From assembly GCA_945902735.1 (NCBI GenBank), contig CAMDNF010000060.1, forward strand, positions 1 to 17,323: a stretch of DNA of 17,323 bases, written 5' to 3'. Below the pieces are notes generated by a model. It saw only the letters and a program-made list of their open reading frames with translations. It ran no database searches and was not told the DNA's origin. Source of the stretch: SHWC01 sp945902735. Lineage in GTDB: Bacteria > Pseudomonadota > Alphaproteobacteria > UBA828. The position numbers were made by a program, and so were the translations under genes. Below are positions 1 to 8,196 of the stretch, piece by piece (the stretch's first letter is position 1; every line of letters starts with the position of its first letter).

Positions 1-1
1 C

Positions 2-349
2 TTCATCGGCCGCTACAAGGACATCTTGAAGGTCGGCGGTGAGAACGTCTCGCCGGCCGACGTCGAGGCCTATCTACTCTCTCATCCGGCGGTCGCACAG
101 GTCGCCGTGGTCGGCCACCCGGACGAACGGCTGGCCGAGGTGCCGGTCGCCTTTGTCGTGCTTCGCCCCGGCGTCGCCAGCATCACCGAGACCGAGCTGA
201 TCGGGTTCTGCCGGGGAAACATCGCGGGCTTCAAGGTGCCGCGCCGCTTCTTGTTCGTCGATGCGCTGCCGATGACGCCGACCGGCAAGGTTCAGAAATT
301 CCGTCTGCGCGAGACAGCGATCGAGCGGCTGGCGCAGGAACGTGCGTGA
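2..349 (+). CDS. Acyl-CoA synthetase (AMP-forming), 3' end only
   Basis: This is the C-terminal lid domain of an ANL-superfamily acyl-CoA synthetase, which makes an acyl-adenylate from a carboxylate and ATP and then transfers the acyl group to CoA. The gene enters from the left edge in frame 2, so its start and adenylation core lie outside the window. The first visible residues, FIGRYKDILKVGGENVSP, are the family hinge signature (GR.KD.LK.GGENV). The conserved DVEAYLLSHPAVAQVAVVGHPD follows with few changes. The end carries the A10 motif PMTPTGKVQK, whose lysine is the adenylation-step catalytic lysine. The protein ends normally after about 115 visible residues, so the 3' end looks intact. 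The acyl substrate cannot be judged from this part. The stop codon abuts the stop of the convergent hydrolase gene. Confidence 0.93.
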   Translation, partial: FIGRYKDILKVGGENVSPADVEAYLLSHPAVAQVAVVGHPDERLAEVPVAFVVLRPGVASITETELIGFCRGNIAGFKVPRRFLFVDALPMTPTGKVQKFRLRETAIERLAQERA

Positions 350-355
350 TCACGC
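344..355. other. Palindrome joining two convergent stop codons
   Basis: The 12 bases GCGTGATCACGC form a perfect palindrome. The plus-strand ligase stop (TGA, 347-349) and the minus-strand hydrolase stop (TCA, 350-352) sit side by side in its centre, so the two genes meet with no spacer. No T-run follows on either strand, so a standard intrinsic terminator is not supported. It may simply be a compact convergent junction. Confidence 0.45.
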
Positions 356-1243
356 GAGACGGTCTCGCAGAAAACCCCCTGCCTCCACGATCGCAGCCCG
401 ACCCTCCCCCAGCATCGGTGCGAACAGGTGCCAGGCGTGAATCATCCCCGGCCAGACGCGAAGCGTGACATCGACGCCGGCGGCCCAGGCGCGCTCAGAA
501 ATCCGCGTCGCATCATCGAATAGGATTTCCGCCGTACCGACTTGGACCAGCAACGGCGGCAACCGCGCCAGATCCGCATAGAGCGGCGCGGCGAGTGGCG
601 CCCTCGGATCGGCGCCCGCCAGATAGAGACCTGCCTGTTCGAGGAGGGGCCCGCGCTGAACAACCGGGTCCTCGGCCGCCTTCGCGCTCATGCTCTCGCC
701 GATCGCCTCGAGATCGACCCAGGGTGACAAGCAGGCCGCCGCACCCGGCAGCTCGTGGCCGCGATCGCGGAGCGCAACCAACGCCGCCAGCGCAAGGCCG
801 CCACCGGCCGAATCGCCCGCGATCGCAAGCTGACTTGGCGACACCCGTTGGTCTTCCATCAGCCAGCGCGCCGCGGCCACGGCGTCCTCGACCGCGGCAG
901 GAAACGGGTGCTCGGGCGCGAGGCGATAGTCGAGCGCCAGCACCCTTGCGCCAGCCGCCGCCGACAGATCATGGCAGAGCAGCTTGTGAGTCTCGATCGA
1001 GCCGATCGAATAGCCGCCCCCGTGAAGATAGAGAATCGTCCGGCCGGTCCCGGCGCCCGGCGCCGTGATCCAGGCCGCCGGCACACCGCCAACCACGACC
1101 GTCTCGACTGGCACAACGGCTTCGCCCGCAAGATAGCGCGCCAGCTTGACGAAGCGCGCGCGCTGATGGGGCACGCTCGGGTTGATCGGCGGCGGCTTCG
1201 CCGTCAGGAAATCGACGACCTGTCGCAGCTCATCAGCGCTCAT
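350..1243 (-). CDS. Alpha/beta hydrolase, HSL (hormone-sensitive lipase) family esterase
   Basis: The predicted 297-residue protein is a cytosolic carboxylesterase of the HSL/family IV type, without a visible signal peptide. The HGGG oxyanion-hole motif is at residues 74-77. The nucleophile elbow GDSAG at 143-147 gives Ser145. The RLAPEHPFPAA block typical of the family is at about 107-117. His269 in MIHAW is the likely catalytic histidine. The acid is E239 or D243 in the GTAEILFDD segment, where this subgroup differs from the usual DPLxD. The ATG at 1243 is preceded on its own strand by AAGGGGAGA, a good ribosome site; the reading frame stays open much further upstream, but that stretch overlaps the divergent thiolase gene. 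The substrate is probably a short-chain ester or lactone. The gene is divergent from the thiolase and convergent with the ligase. Confidence 0.93.
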   Translation of the reverse strand: MSADELRQVVDFLTAKPPPINPSVPHQRARFVKLARYLAGEAVVPVETVVVGGVPAAWITAPGAGTGRTILYLHGGGYSIGSIETHKLLCHDLSAAAGARVLALDYRLAPEHPFPAAVEDAVAAARWLMEDQRVSPSQLAIAGDSAGGGLALAALVALRDRGHELPGAAACLSPWVDLEAIGESMSAKAAEDPVVQRGPLLEQAGLYLAGADPRAPLAAPLYADLARLPPLLVQVGTAEILFDDATRISERAWAAGVDVTLRVWPGMIHAWHLFAPMLGEGRAAIVEAGGFLRDRLA

Positions 1244-1366
1244 GGCTCTCCCCTTTGACCGACGCCGGACTGTCCGGAGCGGCCTCGCGGATGTCAATGT
1301 CGGCATGCCGGATTGAGTGAATCGCGCTGAATCGCCATAGTGCCGCAATCTCGTAGGGAGGCCCGC
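1244..1366. promoter_or_regulatory. Divergent intergenic region with palindromes and a helical-turn repeat
   Basis: These 123 bp separate the minus-strand hydrolase from the plus-strand thiolase. They hold CCGGAC-T-GTCCGG (1265-1277, a perfect 13 bp dyad), CGGCATGCCG (1301-1310, perfect) and TGAATCGC twice (1318-1325 and 1328-1335, a 10 bp period). A sigma70-like pair TTGAGT (1313-1318) and CATAGT (1335-1340) with a 16 bp spacer would drive the thiolase, and the direct repeat lies between the boxes. AGGGAGG at 1355-1361 is the thiolase ribosome site. The boxes are only a partial match to consensus, so promoter use is inferred. Confidence 0.4.
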
Positions 1367-2530
1367 ATGACCGCCTGCATCGTCGGCTGGAGCCACACAA
1401 AATTTGGCAAGCTCGACACGGAAGACGCCGAATCGCTGATCGTGCGCGCGACCAAGGACGCGCTCGCGCACGCTGAGGTGAACGCGGACGAGATCGACGA
1501 GATCGTGGTCGGCAATGTCGGGCGCTATTCGCCGCAGGATTTTCCGGCCTCCCTCGTGCTTCAGGCCGATCCCGCGTTCCGCTTTAAGCCGGCGAGCCGG
1601 GTCGAAAACGCCTGCGCCACGGGCTCGGCCGCGATCCACCAGGGGCTCCGGGCGATCGAAGCCAAGCGGGCCCGCCTCGTCCTCGTGGTGGGTGTCGAGA
1701 AGATGACCGGCGCGTCCGCCGATGAAGTCGCGAAGAACCTGTTGCGCGCGACCTACGTGAAAGAGGAGAGCTGGGCGACGGCCGGCTTCGCCAGCCTGTT
1801 CGCGCAGGTTGCCGAAGCCTACTTCCAGCGCCATGGCGATCAAAGCGAAGCGCTCGCCATGATCGCGGCGAAGAACCACCGGAACGGCGTCAACAACCCC
1901 TACGCCCAGCTGCGCAAGGATCTCGGTGTGGCGTTTTGCCTGACGGCGTCCGAGAAAAACCCCGTCGTGGCCGCGCCCTTGAAGCGCACCGATTGCGCGC
2001 CGATCTCTGACGGCGCCTCGGCACTGGTGCTCGCCGATGTCGAGACCGCGCTGACGATGAAACGCGCCATCGTGTTCCGCGCGGCCACCCACGTGAACGA
2101 CTATCTGCCGATGAGCCGGCGCGACGTGCTGCTATTGGAGGGCTGCGAACAAGCCTGGAGCCGGGCCCGCACGGCCTCGAACACCACGCTCGACGATCTC
2201 GACTTCGTCGAAACGCATGACTGCTTCACCATCGCCGAGCTGCTGCAGTACGAGGCCATGGGCTTGGCCTCACGCGGCGAGGGTGCCCGCGCGATCCGCG
2301 AGGGTTGGACCGATATTGGCGGGAAGCTGCCGGTGAACCCGTCGGGCGGCTTGAAGTCGAAGGGTCATCCGATTGGGGCGACCGGCGTTTCCATGCACAC
2401 GCTCGCCGCCATGCAGCTCATCGGTGAGGCCGGCGCGATGCAGCTCCCCTCCCCCACGCTTGCCGGCGTCTTCAACATGGGAGGCATGGGCGTCGCCAAT
2501 TACTGCTCGATTCTGGAGCGGTTGCGCTGA
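1367..2530 (+). CDS. SCP2-type thiolase / acetyl-CoA acetyltransferase family
   Basis: The 387-residue protein belongs to the thiolase superfamily, which cleaves 3-ketoacyl-CoA with CoA or runs the reverse condensation. Cys83 in ENACATGSAA is the acyl-accepting nucleophile. H284-D285-C286-F287 is the HDCF fingerprint of SCP2-type thiolases, and H334 lies in GHPIGATG. The usual CxGGGxG loop of AcAT-type enzymes is replaced by NMGGMG near residue 370, which also fits the SCP2 group. The nucleophile is present, so a true thiolase is more likely than a Ltp2-like retro-aldolase. The ATG at 1367 is chosen over an upstream in-frame GTG (1340) because AGGGAGG sits five bases before it. Many bacterial relatives lie next to a DUF35 zinc-ribbon partner; none is seen in this window. 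The gene ends 10 bases from the convergent flavin monooxygenase gene. Confidence 0.93.
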   Translation: MTACIVGWSHTKFGKLDTEDAESLIVRATKDALAHAEVNADEIDEIVVGNVGRYSPQDFPASLVLQADPAFRFKPASRVENACATGSAAIHQGLRAIEAKRARLVLVVGVEKMTGASADEVAKNLLRATYVKEESWATAGFASLFAQVAEAYFQRHGDQSEALAMIAAKNHRNGVNNPYAQLRKDLGVAFCLTASEKNPVVAAPLKRTDCAPISDGASALVLADVETALTMKRAIVFRAATHVNDYLPMSRRDVLLLEGCEQAWSRARTASNTTLDDLDFVETHDCFTIAELLQYEAMGLASRGEGARAIREGWTDIGGKLPVNPSGGLKSKGHPIGATGVSMHTLAAMQLIGEAGAMQLPSPTLAGVFNMGGMGVANYCSILERLR

Positions 2531-2540
2531 GCGGCGACGC

Positions 2541-3638
2541 TCAACCGGCCTTCTGCGCCGACATCCTGCCCTTGAAGTGCGGGATCACGTCGCGCGCGAA
2601 GCGCCGCCACATGTCATGGCGATAGGCGCGCGGCATGCCATAGGTGGCGTTCTGCACGACGAAATGATTGAAGCCGAGATCGACATAGCGCTCGAGCTGC
2701 TCGCGCACCGTCTTTGCCGTACCAACCAACTGGAACTCCAGCCAGGGCCCCATCTCATCGGGGTCGGTCAGCTTGCGTGCGTTCTGCATGAAGCGGCTGA
2801 ATGCCTGGTACTCGTCGATGTCCTTCCAGGGATCGGCGTCCGCCTCATAGTGCTCGACCACCTTCGTATTGTAGCGGGACAGGTGGTCCTTGGCGAGCGC
2901 GAGGGCCTCGTCTTCGGTGTCAGCAATCACCGCGTGCAGCAGGAGCGGCTGGGTCATCTCGGTCGAACGCCCGAGCGAGCGCATCCGCTCGCCCCAGACG
3001 CGGAACGCCGCCGCATGATGCTTGTGGGGAAAATTCGACACCCGGATCATGGGCAAGTTGAGATCGGCCATTGTCGTGGACGATTCGGGGCTGAGCGCGG
3101 CGCCGTAGAAACTGATCCGGTCGATCACCGGTCGCGGCCTGATCTCGATGTCGCGCGGCAGATCGAAATACGTGCCGTGATGGGCGAACTTGCCTCCGGC
3201 AAGCCCTCGGCTGACGATCTCGAAGCATTCCCGAAAGCGGGCGCGTGCTTCGTTCATCGGCACGCCGAGCGCTTCGTATTCGAGCCGGGCCGTGCCGCGC
3301 CCGATGCCAAGATGCAGCCGGCCACGGGTCAGGTGGCTCAGCATGGCGATCTCGCCGGCGAGCCGCATCGGGTTGTACCAGGGCAGCACGATCACGCAGG
3401 TCCCGAGGTCCATCTCCGGCATCCGCGCGGCGAGATGCGACAGAAACAAGAGCGGGCTCGGGGTCGGGAAATAGTCCGAGAAATGATGCTCGATTGCCCA
3501 CAGCGCATCATAGCCAAGCGTGCGGACATACTCGGCGTCGCCCAGGGCCTCGGCGTACTGCGCCCCATCCGACAGGCCCGGCTCGCCGACCGGGGAAATC
3601 ACCGTGCCAAATTCAATCCGGCTCAAAACTCGCTCCAT
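2541..3638 (-). CDS. LLM-class flavin-dependent oxidoreductase (luciferase-like monooxygenase)
   Basis: The 365-residue protein has the TIM-barrel signature of bacterial luciferase-like enzymes, which use reduced FMN and oxygen to oxidise a substrate. Visible landmarks are EHHF at 50-53, the TCVIVLPWYNPMRLAGE block near 80-96, and GRLHLGIGRG at 106-115 followed by a typical E-ALG-P segment. Length is normal for the family. The start is uncertain. The ATG at 3638 has no clear ribosome site; a TTG four codons later (3626) is preceded by GGAG six bases away and would begin MSRIEF. A flavin reductase would be needed to supply reduced FMN, and none is in the window. RutA of the pyrimidine pathway belongs to the same superfamily, but nothing seen here identifies this protein as RutA. 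Confidence 0.9.
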   Translation of the reverse strand: MERVLSRIEFGTVISPVGEPGLSDGAQYAEALGDAEYVRTLGYDALWAIEHHFSDYFPTPSPLLFLSHLAARMPEMDLGTCVIVLPWYNPMRLAGEIAMLSHLTRGRLHLGIGRGTARLEYEALGVPMNEARARFRECFEIVSRGLAGGKFAHHGTYFDLPRDIEIRPRPVIDRISFYGAALSPESSTTMADLNLPMIRVSNFPHKHHAAAFRVWGERMRSLGRSTEMTQPLLLHAVIADTEDEALALAKDHLSRYNTKVVEHYEADADPWKDIDEYQAFSRFMQNARKLTDPDEMGPWLEFQLVGTAKTVREQLERYVDLGFNHFVVQNATYGMPRAYRHDMWRRFARDVIPHFKGRMSAQKAG

Positions 3639-3759
3639 CAATTTGCTCAACAGCGTCGGCCTTCCGGCCCATGGGCGAGCGGAAGTCCTGCTCCGCCCGC
3701 CGCCATTTGCTAGCAGAGTGATCGGCTCCACGCCAGGGGTCCTACACGGCTCCCTGCCT

Positions 3760-3773
3760 GGCGGCCGGCCGCC
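3760..3773. repeat. GC-only perfect palindrome between oxidoreductase and amidase genes
   Basis: GGCGGCCGGCCGCC is a perfect 14 bp palindrome in the 210 bp gap between the monooxygenase start and the amidase stop. It lies downstream of the amidase gene on the minus strand. No T-tract follows it. In GC-rich DNA such a sequence can arise by chance, so any terminator or regulatory role is a guess. I see no gene in this gap. Confidence 0.3.
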
Positions 3774-3848
3774 CCACACGGGCGCGTGCGGCGACGCGCC
3801 ACAGGCGGATGCGCCGGCACCGCCGAAGGCTCGGCGCCTCTCGATCTC

Positions 3849-5399
3849 CTACATCTTGGTCCAGTCGCCGATCTTCTCGAACGTTGCGCCGGCGCGGATG
3901 ATGGTCGGCTCGTCGAAGAAGCGGCCGCACAGGCCAAGCCCGATCGGCAGGCCATCCTCCATACCACACGGAATGCTCGCCACCGGATGTCCACTGACAT
4001 CGAACTGGACGGTGTTACCGATCATGTTGAGCGCGGCGGCGAAGTATTCGCCGGGCGTGCAATCGGGCGCCGGCAGCGGCGTCGCGCGGAACGTGACGGC
4101 GGGAAAGGCGATGAGGTCGTAGGAAGCGAGCACCGCTTCGTACTTGGCGCGGAGCACACGCCTGATGTTCTGTGCCTTGTGATAGTAGCGGCTATGGTAG
4201 TTGCGGTTCATGTACTCGCCGATCAGCGCCACCACCTTGACCGTGTCGGAGAAGTCGTTCGGGCGTGAACGCCAGCCACGCGCATAGATGTCCGCAGCCT
4301 GGGTGTTGTAATAGCCCTGCCAGTTCGAGCCGAGGGTGTTACCCTTGATCATGCACTCGGTCGAGCCCTCGATGATGATCGCGTTCCAGAGCGCGACACC
4401 CTGGGCATGCATCGGCACCGAGACCTCGGTCAGCGTTGCGCCACGTCTCTCGAGCAGCTTCAGCGCGGCCTTCACCTTTCGGTCGGTCGCGGGGTCGCTG
4501 CCGGGCAGCCCGATATCATCGCGCGGTTTCTGACCGAAGCCTTCCTTGAGCACGGCGATCTTGAGACCCTTCACATCCCCTTCGAGCGCCGCCATGTAGT
4601 CCTTGGGTTTCACGTTGGCGGGTTGGCGCGGGTCCAGACCGTCGACCCCGGCGATCGCGGTCAGCAGGCGGGCGAGGTCTTCCATCGACCGGGTCATCGG
4701 GCCGCAATGATCGAGCGTCATCTCGATCGGTATGATGCCCGTATAGGGGACGAGGCCGTGGGTTGCCTTGAGGCCATAGGTGCCGCACCAGGCGGCCGGA
4801 ATGCGGATCGAGCCACCCTGATCGCCACCGAGCGCCATGTCGACGTCGCCATTGGCGACGAGCACCCCCGAGCCATTCGACGAGGCACCCGGCGAATGGC
4901 TCGGCTTGCGGGGGTTGCGCACAGGGCCCAGCGCGCATGTGTGGCCGCCGCCCGAGAAACATAGATCTTCGCAATTCGCTTTTCCGGCAATCGTGCCCCC
5001 GGCATCCAGGATGCGGGTCACAACGGTCGCATCGACATCGGGCACGAAGCCTTCGAGCACCCGCGAGCCGTTCATCATCGGCACGCCGGCGAGGCAAATG
5101 TTGTCTTTGAGGGCGATCGTCTTGCCCTTGAGAATGCCCTTGGATGCACCCTTGATGTCGGTCTTCCAGTACCAGCCATTGTAGGGGTTGTCCTCCGGCT
5201 CCGGGCGATAGCCGGGCGTGCGCGGATATTTGACCTCGAGCTTCGGTTCGATCAGCTCATCGATGGTGCGGTAGTGATTGAACACCGCGCCCATGATGGC
5301 CTGATAGGCCTCGATGGTGGCGCCACTCAGCGACAAGCCGAAGTCTTCGGCGATTTCCTGGATCTGCTCTCTCGTCGGAACGTTCGGACCAACGGCCAT
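3849..5399 (-). CDS. Amidase-signature family amidase (Rhodococcus-type)
   Basis: The predicted 516-residue enzyme hydrolyses a carboxamide to acid and ammonia with the Ser-cisSer-Lys triad of the amidase-signature family. The triad is visible as Lys98 in GKTIALKDN, Ser174 in GASSNGSG and Ser197 in GGDQGGSIRIPA. The N-terminal stretch of about 90 residues before the core and the DQGGS form of the signature resemble the nitrile-pathway amidases of Rhodococcus, which are of similar length. No signal peptide is visible, so it should be cytosolic. The ATG at 5399 has a strong GGGGAGGAC ribosome site; upstream in-frame codons give only low-complexity Arg-rich sequence. No nitrile hydratase genes are in the window, so the amide must come from elsewhere. 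It shares its strand with the dehydrogenase and ligase genes, 119 bp downstream of the former. Confidence 0.95.
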   Translation of the reverse strand: MAVGPNVPTREQIQEIAEDFGLSLSGATIEAYQAIMGAVFNHYRTIDELIEPKLEVKYPRTPGYRPEPEDNPYNGWYWKTDIKGASKGILKGKTIALKDNICLAGVPMMNGSRVLEGFVPDVDATVVTRILDAGGTIAGKANCEDLCFSGGGHTCALGPVRNPRKPSHSPGASSNGSGVLVANGDVDMALGGDQGGSIRIPAAWCGTYGLKATHGLVPYTGIIPIEMTLDHCGPMTRSMEDLARLLTAIAGVDGLDPRQPANVKPKDYMAALEGDVKGLKIAVLKEGFGQKPRDDIGLPGSDPATDRKVKAALKLLERRGATLTEVSVPMHAQGVALWNAIIIEGSTECMIKGNTLGSNWQGYYNTQAADIYARGWRSRPNDFSDTVKVVALIGEYMNRNYHSRYYHKAQNIRRVLRAKYEAVLASYDLIAFPAVTFRATPLPAPDCTPGEYFAAALNMIGNTVQFDVSGHPVASIPCGMEDGLPIGLGLCGRFFDEPTIIRAGATFEKIGDWTKM

Positions 5400-5518
5400 G
5401 ACTCTTTGTCCTCCCCTTTTTCGCGTCCGCCTCAGACGGGTTCGCATCCTCCCGCGCCGAGCACCGAGTGGGCTAGTTCACCTGTTCTTCGGGCGTCGAC
5501 CGAGCCACCGGCCTGAGC

Positions 5519-6547
5519 TCACCCGATCTCGATGACCACCTTGCCAAATTGATCACCCCGCGCCAGATGATCATAGGCCACGTGGATATTCGAGAGCGCG
5601 AAGCGGCGGTCGATCACAGGCACGATCGGATGCGCCTGACAGAACGCCAGCATGCGATCGGCCTCGCCGCGGCTGCAGAGCACGGTGCCGATCACCTCGA
5701 GCTGCTTGATGAACAGGCGTTTCACATCGGCGGACGGGTCGGCCCCGCCAGTTGCACCATAGCTCACCAGCCGCCCGCCGCGCACGAGGAGGCGCAGCGA
5801 CGTATTCCAGGTGGGCGCGCCGGCGCCGTCGAAAACCAGATCCACGCCACGGCCAACCGTCATGGCGAGAACGCGATCCACGACGTTCTCGCTTTGATAG
5901 TTGACGCCGCCAACCGCACCGAGCGCGACTGCACGCTCGATCTTTGCGTCGCGCGACGATGTGACGATGACCCGCGCACCGGCGGCCACGGCAAACTGCA
6001 GAGCGGCAACCGCAACGCCACCGCCGATGCCGGTGATCAGCACGGTCTCTCCGGCCATCAAGCGGCCGCGCGAGAAGAGGCCGCGCCAGGCGGTCGTATA
6101 GACGCCGCCGAAGCACGCTGCGTGCTCATAGCTCAGCTCGGGCGGTATCGGCAGGAGATTGTGGGCCGGCAGTGCAATGAACTCGGCATAGCAACCGTGG
6201 CGGTGCTCCCCGGTGACCCGAAGGTGTCGGCACATAGTTTGGTCACCGGCGCGGCAAAACTCGCACGTGCCGCAGCCGATCGGGGGAAACACCATGACTC
6301 GGTCGCCCGGTTTCAAACCACCCCCGGCCTCCCCCTCGACCACCTCCCCCGCGCCATCGACGCCTGCGATCAGTGGAAGCTCATGAGTGATCCCGCTCGC
6401 GTCGTCGCGCATGTAGAGGTCGACCCGATTCATGGCCGCGGCGCGAAGCCGAACCAGCACCTCGCCGGGGCCCGGGCTCGGCTTTGGCCGCTCGCCCAGA
6501 ACCAGGCTCTCGCGCCGGCCGTGATCGACCAGATGGGCCGCGCGCAT
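5519..6547 (-). CDS. MDR-family zinc-lobe alcohol dehydrogenase / quinone oxidoreductase
   Basis: The 342-residue protein is a medium-chain dehydrogenase/reductase. Its N-terminal GroES-like domain holds four cysteines (92, 95, 98, 106) in GCGTCEFCRAGDQTMC, the structural zinc lobe. The catalytic-zinc positions look different: the usual Cys is replaced in MNRVD near residue 40 and the usual GHE by GVDGAG at 62-67, as in quinone oxidoreductases. The Rossmann domain begins with VLITGIGGGVAVAALQ (GxGGGV at 173-178). The protein therefore probably binds NAD(P)H and reduces an enone, quinone or ketone without catalytic zinc. Its ATG overlaps the ligase stop codon by one base (TGATG), which implies translational coupling and a shared transcript. 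The partner ligase suggests a CoA-bound or acid substrate, but this is inference. Confidence 0.92.
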   Translation of the reverse strand: MRAAHLVDHGRRESLVLGERPKPSPGPGEVLVRLRAAAMNRVDLYMRDDASGITHELPLIAGVDGAGEVVEGEAGGGLKPGDRVMVFPPIGCGTCEFCRAGDQTMCRHLRVTGEHRHGCYAEFIALPAHNLLPIPPELSYEHAACFGGVYTTAWRGLFSRGRLMAGETVLITGIGGGVAVAALQFAVAAGARVIVTSSRDAKIERAVALGAVGGVNYQSENVVDRVLAMTVGRGVDLVFDGAGAPTWNTSLRLLVRGGRLVSYGATGGADPSADVKRLFIKQLEVIGTVLCSRGEADRMLAFCQAHPIVPVIDRRFALSNIHVAYDHLARGDQFGKVVIEIG

Positions 6548-8196
6548 CAGCCGGCCGCCTGCAAGCGCTTTTTGCGCGCACGAAGGTCGAGACAGGCGGC
6601 TTCACGCCTCGGATCGTGGCCGTCGGGAAACAATCGGATCTTATGAACCTTCTGCGTGCCCGTCGTCGGCAGACTATCGACGACCAGAAAGTAGCCGGGA
6701 GCCTTGTAATAGGCGAGGCGCGCGAGGCACCAGTCCTGCAGCGCGACCAAATCCACCTGCACGCCCGGCCGTGGGAGAACACAGGCGAAGACCTCTTCCT
6801 CCCTGATCTCGTCGGGCACCGCGATCACGGCCGCCTGCGCGACGTCGGAATGAGACTGCAGCACCGCCTCGACCTCGGCCGCCGCGATGTTCTCGCCGCT
6901 TCGGCGGATGATGTTCTTCTTGCGATCGACGAAATAATGCATGCCATCGGCCGAGCGGGTCACGACGTCGCCGGTGTGGAACCAGCCGCCACGCCAAGCA
7001 GCCTCGGTCGCCGCCGGGTCCTTCAGATAGCCCGAGAATTGGTGCCGCCGTGGATCGTCGCCTGTGCTTCGCAGGATGAGTTCGCCGAACGCGCCAACAG
7101 GCACCTCGGCGTCGTCCTCGTCGACGACCCGGAACTCGGCCCCCGATAGCGGGCGGCCGAAGGCACGCGTCGAGACCTCGCGCGGCTCGCGGCTCGCCCA
7201 GGCCGGCATGGCGACCTCGGTCATGCCCCAGCCCTCGACCAGCGGAAAACCGAAGCGCCGCTCGAAAGCCACGTGATGGGCCGGATCGACCCCCGCGCCC
7301 GCGCCGAACTTCACTCGATGCCGGCTCTCTTCATCGGCCGGCGGCAGATTGAGCAGAATCGGCGGCATGACGCCGAGATAGTGGATGATGGTGGCCTTGG
7401 TCGCCGCCACGTCGCGCCACCATGAATTGGGGTGGAACCGATCGGCCATGATGATGCAGCCGCCGCTCATCAGCATCGCCATGCTCGAGATCGCGAGCGC
7501 GTTTGCGTGATAGAGCGGCAAGGGATTGATCAGTCGCTCCCTGCCCAGCTCGATCCCCATGGCACCGGCGGCTTCCAGATACCAGCGCCCGGCCTGTATG
7601 AAATAGGCGTTCGAGAGCATGCAGCCCTTGGGCCGGCCGGTCGTGCCCGAAGTATAGAGAAGCGCCGCCTCGTCGCGCGGAACAGGTACACCGGCTCGCG
7701 CGGGCGAGATGGGTCCGGGAAGGCGATCAGGCAGGCCGGCGACATCGACAACCGGCAGAGGCCTCTCGAGCGTCGCAGAGAGCGCCCGAAGCCCCTCGAC
7801 CCGCTCGGGAACGGAGACGGCAAGCTCCGCCTCCGAATGCTCGAACAGATAGCGCAGCTCTTCGTCCCGATAGGCCGGGTTGACCGGCACAATCGAAACG
7901 CCGAGCGCGTTCAGGGCAAACCAATGGAGGTGGAACTCTGGCCGATTCTCGAGCAGCAGCGCAACCCGATGACCGCGCCCATAGCCGGCCCCGGCATAGG
8001 ACCGACGCAGCGCGGCGACGCGCTCGGCCGCCGCGGCATAGTCGAGCTCGACGCCCTCCGGGGCATAGGCGCGGCATCGCATGGGCGGCGCGCACAGAGC
8101 GCCGCTGGAGGGAAATGCTCGGGCCGATGCCCCGAACGCGCCGAAAACGGTCTCGTGCCGCAGCTTGAACAAGATTGCTCCTCCGAGGTCTGTCAT
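6547..8196 (-). CDS. Acyl-CoA ligase (AMP-forming), CaiC-like
   Basis: This is a full ANL-superfamily ligase of 549 residues that activates a carboxylate as CoA thioester. The phosphate-binding loop YTSGTTGRPKG is at 181-191, EGWGMTE at 321-327 and WFHTGD at 405-410. The hinge DRKKNIIRRSGENI is at 424-437. The A10 lysine is K516 in GTQKVHK. The general layout resembles crotonobetaine/carnitine-CoA ligases, but the substrate is unknown. Two starts compete. The ATG at 8196 lacks a ribosome site and lies almost on the predicted transcription start. A TTG at 8172 has GGAGGA six bases upstream (8184-8179) and would give a 541-residue protein beginning MFKLRHE. The gene heads a minus-strand pair with the dehydrogenase and is divergent from the cysteine hydrolase gene. 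Confidence 0.94.
   Translation of the reverse strand: MTDLGGAILFKLRHETVFGAFGASARAFPSSGALCAPPMRCRAYAPEGVELDYAAAAERVAALRRSYAGAGYGRGHRVALLLENRPEFHLHWFALNALGVSIVPVNPAYRDEELRYLFEHSEAELAVSVPERVEGLRALSATLERPLPVVDVAGLPDRLPGPISPARAGVPVPRDEAALLYTSGTTGRPKGCMLSNAYFIQAGRWYLEAAGAMGIELGRERLINPLPLYHANALAISSMAMLMSGGCIIMADRFHPNSWWRDVAATKATIIHYLGVMPPILLNLPPADEESRHRVKFGAGAGVDPAHHVAFERRFGFPLVEGWGMTEVAMPAWASREPREVSTRAFGRPLSGAEFRVVDEDDAEVPVGAFGELILRSTGDDPRRHQFSGYLKDPAATEAAWRGGWFHTGDVVTRSADGMHYFVDRKKNIIRRSGENIAAAEVEAVLQSHSDVAQAAVIAVPDEIREEEVFACVLPRPGVQVDLVALQDWCLARLAYYKAPGYFLVVDSLPTTGTQKVHKIRLFPDGHDPRREAACLDLRARKKRLQAAG

Noticed and set aside
1244..2092. N-terminal extension of the alpha/beta hydrolase frame up to 2092
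   Set aside because: The extension is antisense to the thiolase gene and shows no homology-like sequence; the ATG at 1243 has a good ribosome site and gives the normal family length.
2541..3638. Naming the monooxygenase rutA
   Set aside because: Only superfamily features are visible; RutA-specific residues could not be confirmed by eye and the gene is not in a rut-type operon.
2373..3713. Plus-strand 446-codon frame opposite the flavin monooxygenase
   Set aside because: It is the antisense shadow of a well-supported LLM-family gene and begins inside the thiolase gene.
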